Positions 62,437-64,000 of a DNA stretch of 64,000 nucleotides are shown here, in pieces (position 1 is the stretch's first letter; each line of letters opens with the position of its first letter). Source of the stretch: JBEKCD01 sp050015055 (GTDB taxonomy: Archaea; Thermoproteota; Bathyarchaeia; Bathyarchaeales; Bathycorpusculaceae); the NCBI GenBank assembly GCA_050015055.1, contig JBEKCD010000001.1, forward strand, positions 180,662 through 244,661, written 5' to 3'. Made by a program: the position numbers and the translations under genes. A model generated the notes under the pieces. It did not search any database. It was given only the letters and a program-made list of their open reading frames with translations, and was not told the DNA's origin.

Positions 62437-62632
62437 GCTTTCATCATCCACCCCTTAATTCGAGCGCCAACCATAATCCTCTTTGAGAGATTGATACCGT
62501 CAGTTGGACATTTAGCGCGTGTGCATATAAATGTGATTCTATCTTCAAGCTTTCTTAGAGCGCGCGCTGAGTATTTTTTTGGGTTATTTGGTATTTCAGG
62601 GTGGGTCGCTTTCACTTGGACAAACTCTGGAG

Positions 62633-63433
62633 TTAGGTTACGTCTTGCAAGGTGCGTGTGGGTTCCCCAAGTAGTTTCCATGCAGCTGCAGCGAGAAGGC
62701 CGCCTGATATTGGAGCCGCCCAGAATAGCCAGAGCTGGCTAAGTGCAGCGCCTCCGACTAAGACGGCTGGGCCGAGACTTCTTGCAGGGTTGACTGACGT
62801 GCCTGTTAGGGGTATGCATACTAGATGGACTAGAACAAGGGTCAATCCCATGGCGATTCCTGCCAAACTCTTCGGAGCTTTTTCACGCGTGGAACCAATG
62901 ATGACGAACAATAATATGAAAGTGAATATCGTTTCCGCCACGAAAGCTGCGGGCATAGAAATTCCTGCAGGGGAATATCGACCGAAACCGTTCTGGCCGA
63001 GCCCGTATGTAGCCAAGTCATAACTGGGGATTCCAGAGGCAATCACGTACAGCATTCCTGCCCCCAGTATGGCGCCAATGCATTGTGCAATTACGTAACC
63101 GACCGCGTCTCTTACATTGATTCTGCCCAAAGCTAGCATCGATATCGACACTGCCGGGTTAATGTGGCATCCAGAAATGCCTCCAATAGCATAGAACATC
63201 GCAAGGAGAGCGAGACCGAAGGCGAAAGCTACACCCATAAACCCCAGGCCCCCTCCTGTCACGTTGCCTTGTGCGAGAACAGCCGCTCCGCAGCCCATCA
63301 GAACCAGAACGAATGTCCCAATCAGTTCAGCAACATACTTTCTAATCGCAACGCGAGTGCGCCAAATCTCCTCAATAATCTGGAAATGCTCCTGCACTGA
63401 GGGGCTGTCATCAGAGGACTCCTCTTCTTCCAT
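62633..63433 (-). CDS. Aquaporin/glycerol facilitator family channel
   Basis: 266-residue MIP-family channel. Six helices and two NPA boxes: SGCHINPAVSI (92-94) and TGTSVNPARSLGP (215-217), with the Arg of the selectivity filter at 218. The first 28 residues are an acidic leader before the first helix. Pore residues suggest water or small polyols; the balance cannot be read from sequence alone. Confidence 0.93.
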   Translation of the reverse strand: MEEEESSDDSPSVQEHFQIIEEIWRTRVAIRKYVAELIGTFVLVLMGCGAAVLAQGNVTGGGLGFMGVAFAFGLALLAMFYAIGGISGCHINPAVSISMLALGRINVRDAVGYVIAQCIGAILGAGMLYVIASGIPSYDLATYGLGQNGFGRYSPAGISMPAAFVAETIFTFILLFVIIGSTREKAPKSLAGIAMGLTLVLVHLVCIPLTGTSVNPARSLGPAVLVGGAALSQLWLFWAAPISGGLLAAAAWKLLGEPTRTLQDVT

Positions 63434-63546
63434 GTCAAGACCCGAGTCAATTTCAATAGGCTTCAGCTTTCTTTACCAATCCTTAATAGCTTTTGCCAAA
63501 GAGCAACGACGCAATATTAGCGCGCAGGGAGAACCAGCTTCTGCAA

Positions 63547-63641
63547 AATGGAACCCCAACGCAGACCTAACCGATAACGGAATCGTAGACCTATAAGACC
63601 TCGTCATCATGGCCGACCATTACGGACAACACTACCCCTAA
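63547..63641 (+). pseudogene. Dockerin-module remnant
   Basis: WNPNADLTDNGIVDL, a TAA stop, then DLVIMADHYG in the same frame: the calcium-binding repeat of a dockerin (compare DLNGDGKVNLPDLTILAQHY at the end of the beta-helix protein). The in-frame stop and missing start show decay. Confidence 0.6.
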
Positions 63642-63817
63642 TCCCTAATCTTCTTTCGTGTGTAGCACAGTGGCAAACCGTAACGAGCGGCAAACGCCTT
63701 CTTCCAGCCAGCAAGAGGAGAAGCAGCAATAGAGTGCAATTTGGCTCATTAGCACGAGAAAATCTGGGCTGCACTTTGCGCGGTAACAAACGGATAAACC
63801 TTTTCTATTTCAAGGGT

Positions 63818-63866
63818 GTGGGGGAAGAGAACCCCGGGGCTTGCCCCGGGCGGTGAATTCCCCCAC
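63818..63866 (+). repeat. Subterminal hairpin of an IS200/IS605 left end
   Basis: GTGGGGGAA (63818-63826) pairs with TTCCCCCAC (63858-63866) and encloses CCCGGGGC-TT-GCCCCGGG (63833-63850). Such an imperfect palindrome directly before tnpA is the recognition structure of single-strand IS200/IS605 transposition. Confidence 0.75.
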
Positions 63867-63900
63867 TTAAGCCTTTATACCGAGCGTGTGTTACGAGAAT

Positions 63901-64000
63901 GTGGAGATAACTTTGGAGATGGAGGCCGGGGCGCACACAGTCCACAACCTTTACTACCACGTCGTCTGGGTTCCAAAGTACCGGCGGAGCATACTGCAGG
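63901..64000 (+). mobile_element. tnpA: IS200/IS605 TnpA transposase, start only
   Basis: GTG 63901, TTG 63913 or ATG 63919 opens a frame cut by the window edge. HTVHNLYYHVVWVPKYRRSI is the characteristic N-terminus of the HUH/Y1 transposase TnpA. The preceding hairpin fits. The rest, including the catalytic Tyr and HUH pair, is outside. Confidence 0.85.

Noticed and set aside
62433..62681. 82-residue minus frame overlapping the aquaporin end
   Set aside because: It overlaps a real gene by about 50 bases and crosses a GCGCGC tract; only its last codons matter as the overlap with the 54-residue gene.

Overview
The window is archaeal chromosome, most likely from the Bathyarchaeota or a close TACK relative; this placement is inferred from gene content alone. 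The archaeal markers are GatD/GatE amidotransferase, Elp3, archaeal-type S12 and S7, PyrH, Rio2, an LSm protein, NurA-HerA, aconitase X (archaeal mevalonate route), a CdvA-like protein and a tRNA-Lys with an archaeal 37/38 intron. Many starts are TTG or GTG, and ATGA/GTGA overlaps join operon neighbours.

Layout. 0-3.6 kb: end of an unknown gene, then fwdA-fwdC-mch, which handle C1 units on methanofuran and tetrahydromethanopterin. 3.6-9.8 kb: an accessory stretch with an ECF S-component, small membrane proteins, an IS6-like transposase, an AbrB-type regulator, a decayed transposase copy and several microgenes. 9.8-15.9 kb: coiled-coil protein plus PPP phosphatase, RimK/MptN-like ligase, FdhD, a HypE/AIR-synthase relative, and thiT under a TPP riboswitch. 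16.4-23.5 kb: valS, aspartate dehydrogenase, GNAT, class V aminotransferase, HDAC-family amidohydrolase, CdvA-like protein. 23.8-30.3 kb: tRNA-Lys, two members of a coiled-coil paralog family, small proteins, and a tRNA-like structured RNA candidate. 30.3-43.2 kb: mostly core genes (aminotransferase, aconitase X subunits, 2-hydroxyacid dehydrogenase, LSm, Rio2, PP-loop thiolase, AlkA, PyrH, NUDIX, HerA, NurA). 42.7-56 kb: accessory tract with four winged-helix-type paralogs, a beta-helix surface protein with a dockerin-like end, a Cys-cluster repeat protein, a QueG-like protein, broken small genes and many repeats. 56-62 kb: the rps12-rps7 and elp3-gatD-gatE blocks. 62-64 kb: aquaporin, a dockerin remnant and the left end of an IS200/IS605 element.

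How the genes fit together. FwdA, FwdC and Mch, with an MptN-like ligase and FdhD about 9 kb away, point to an archaeal Wood-Ljungdahl methyl branch; no methyl-CoM reductase gene is in view. GatD/GatE, Elp3, ValS, S7/S12, Rio2 and the thiolase form the translation part. NurA-HerA and AlkA are DNA repair.

The least explained part is non-coding. Four intergenic copies of a composite repeat carry TTACA/TTACC motifs at about 12-bp spacing around a hairpin. A palindrome of the form GGGATAAA-TTTATCCC recurs five times in 4 kb. Alternating (GC)n tracts lie almost only in gene-poor DNA, often exactly where small genes end or break.
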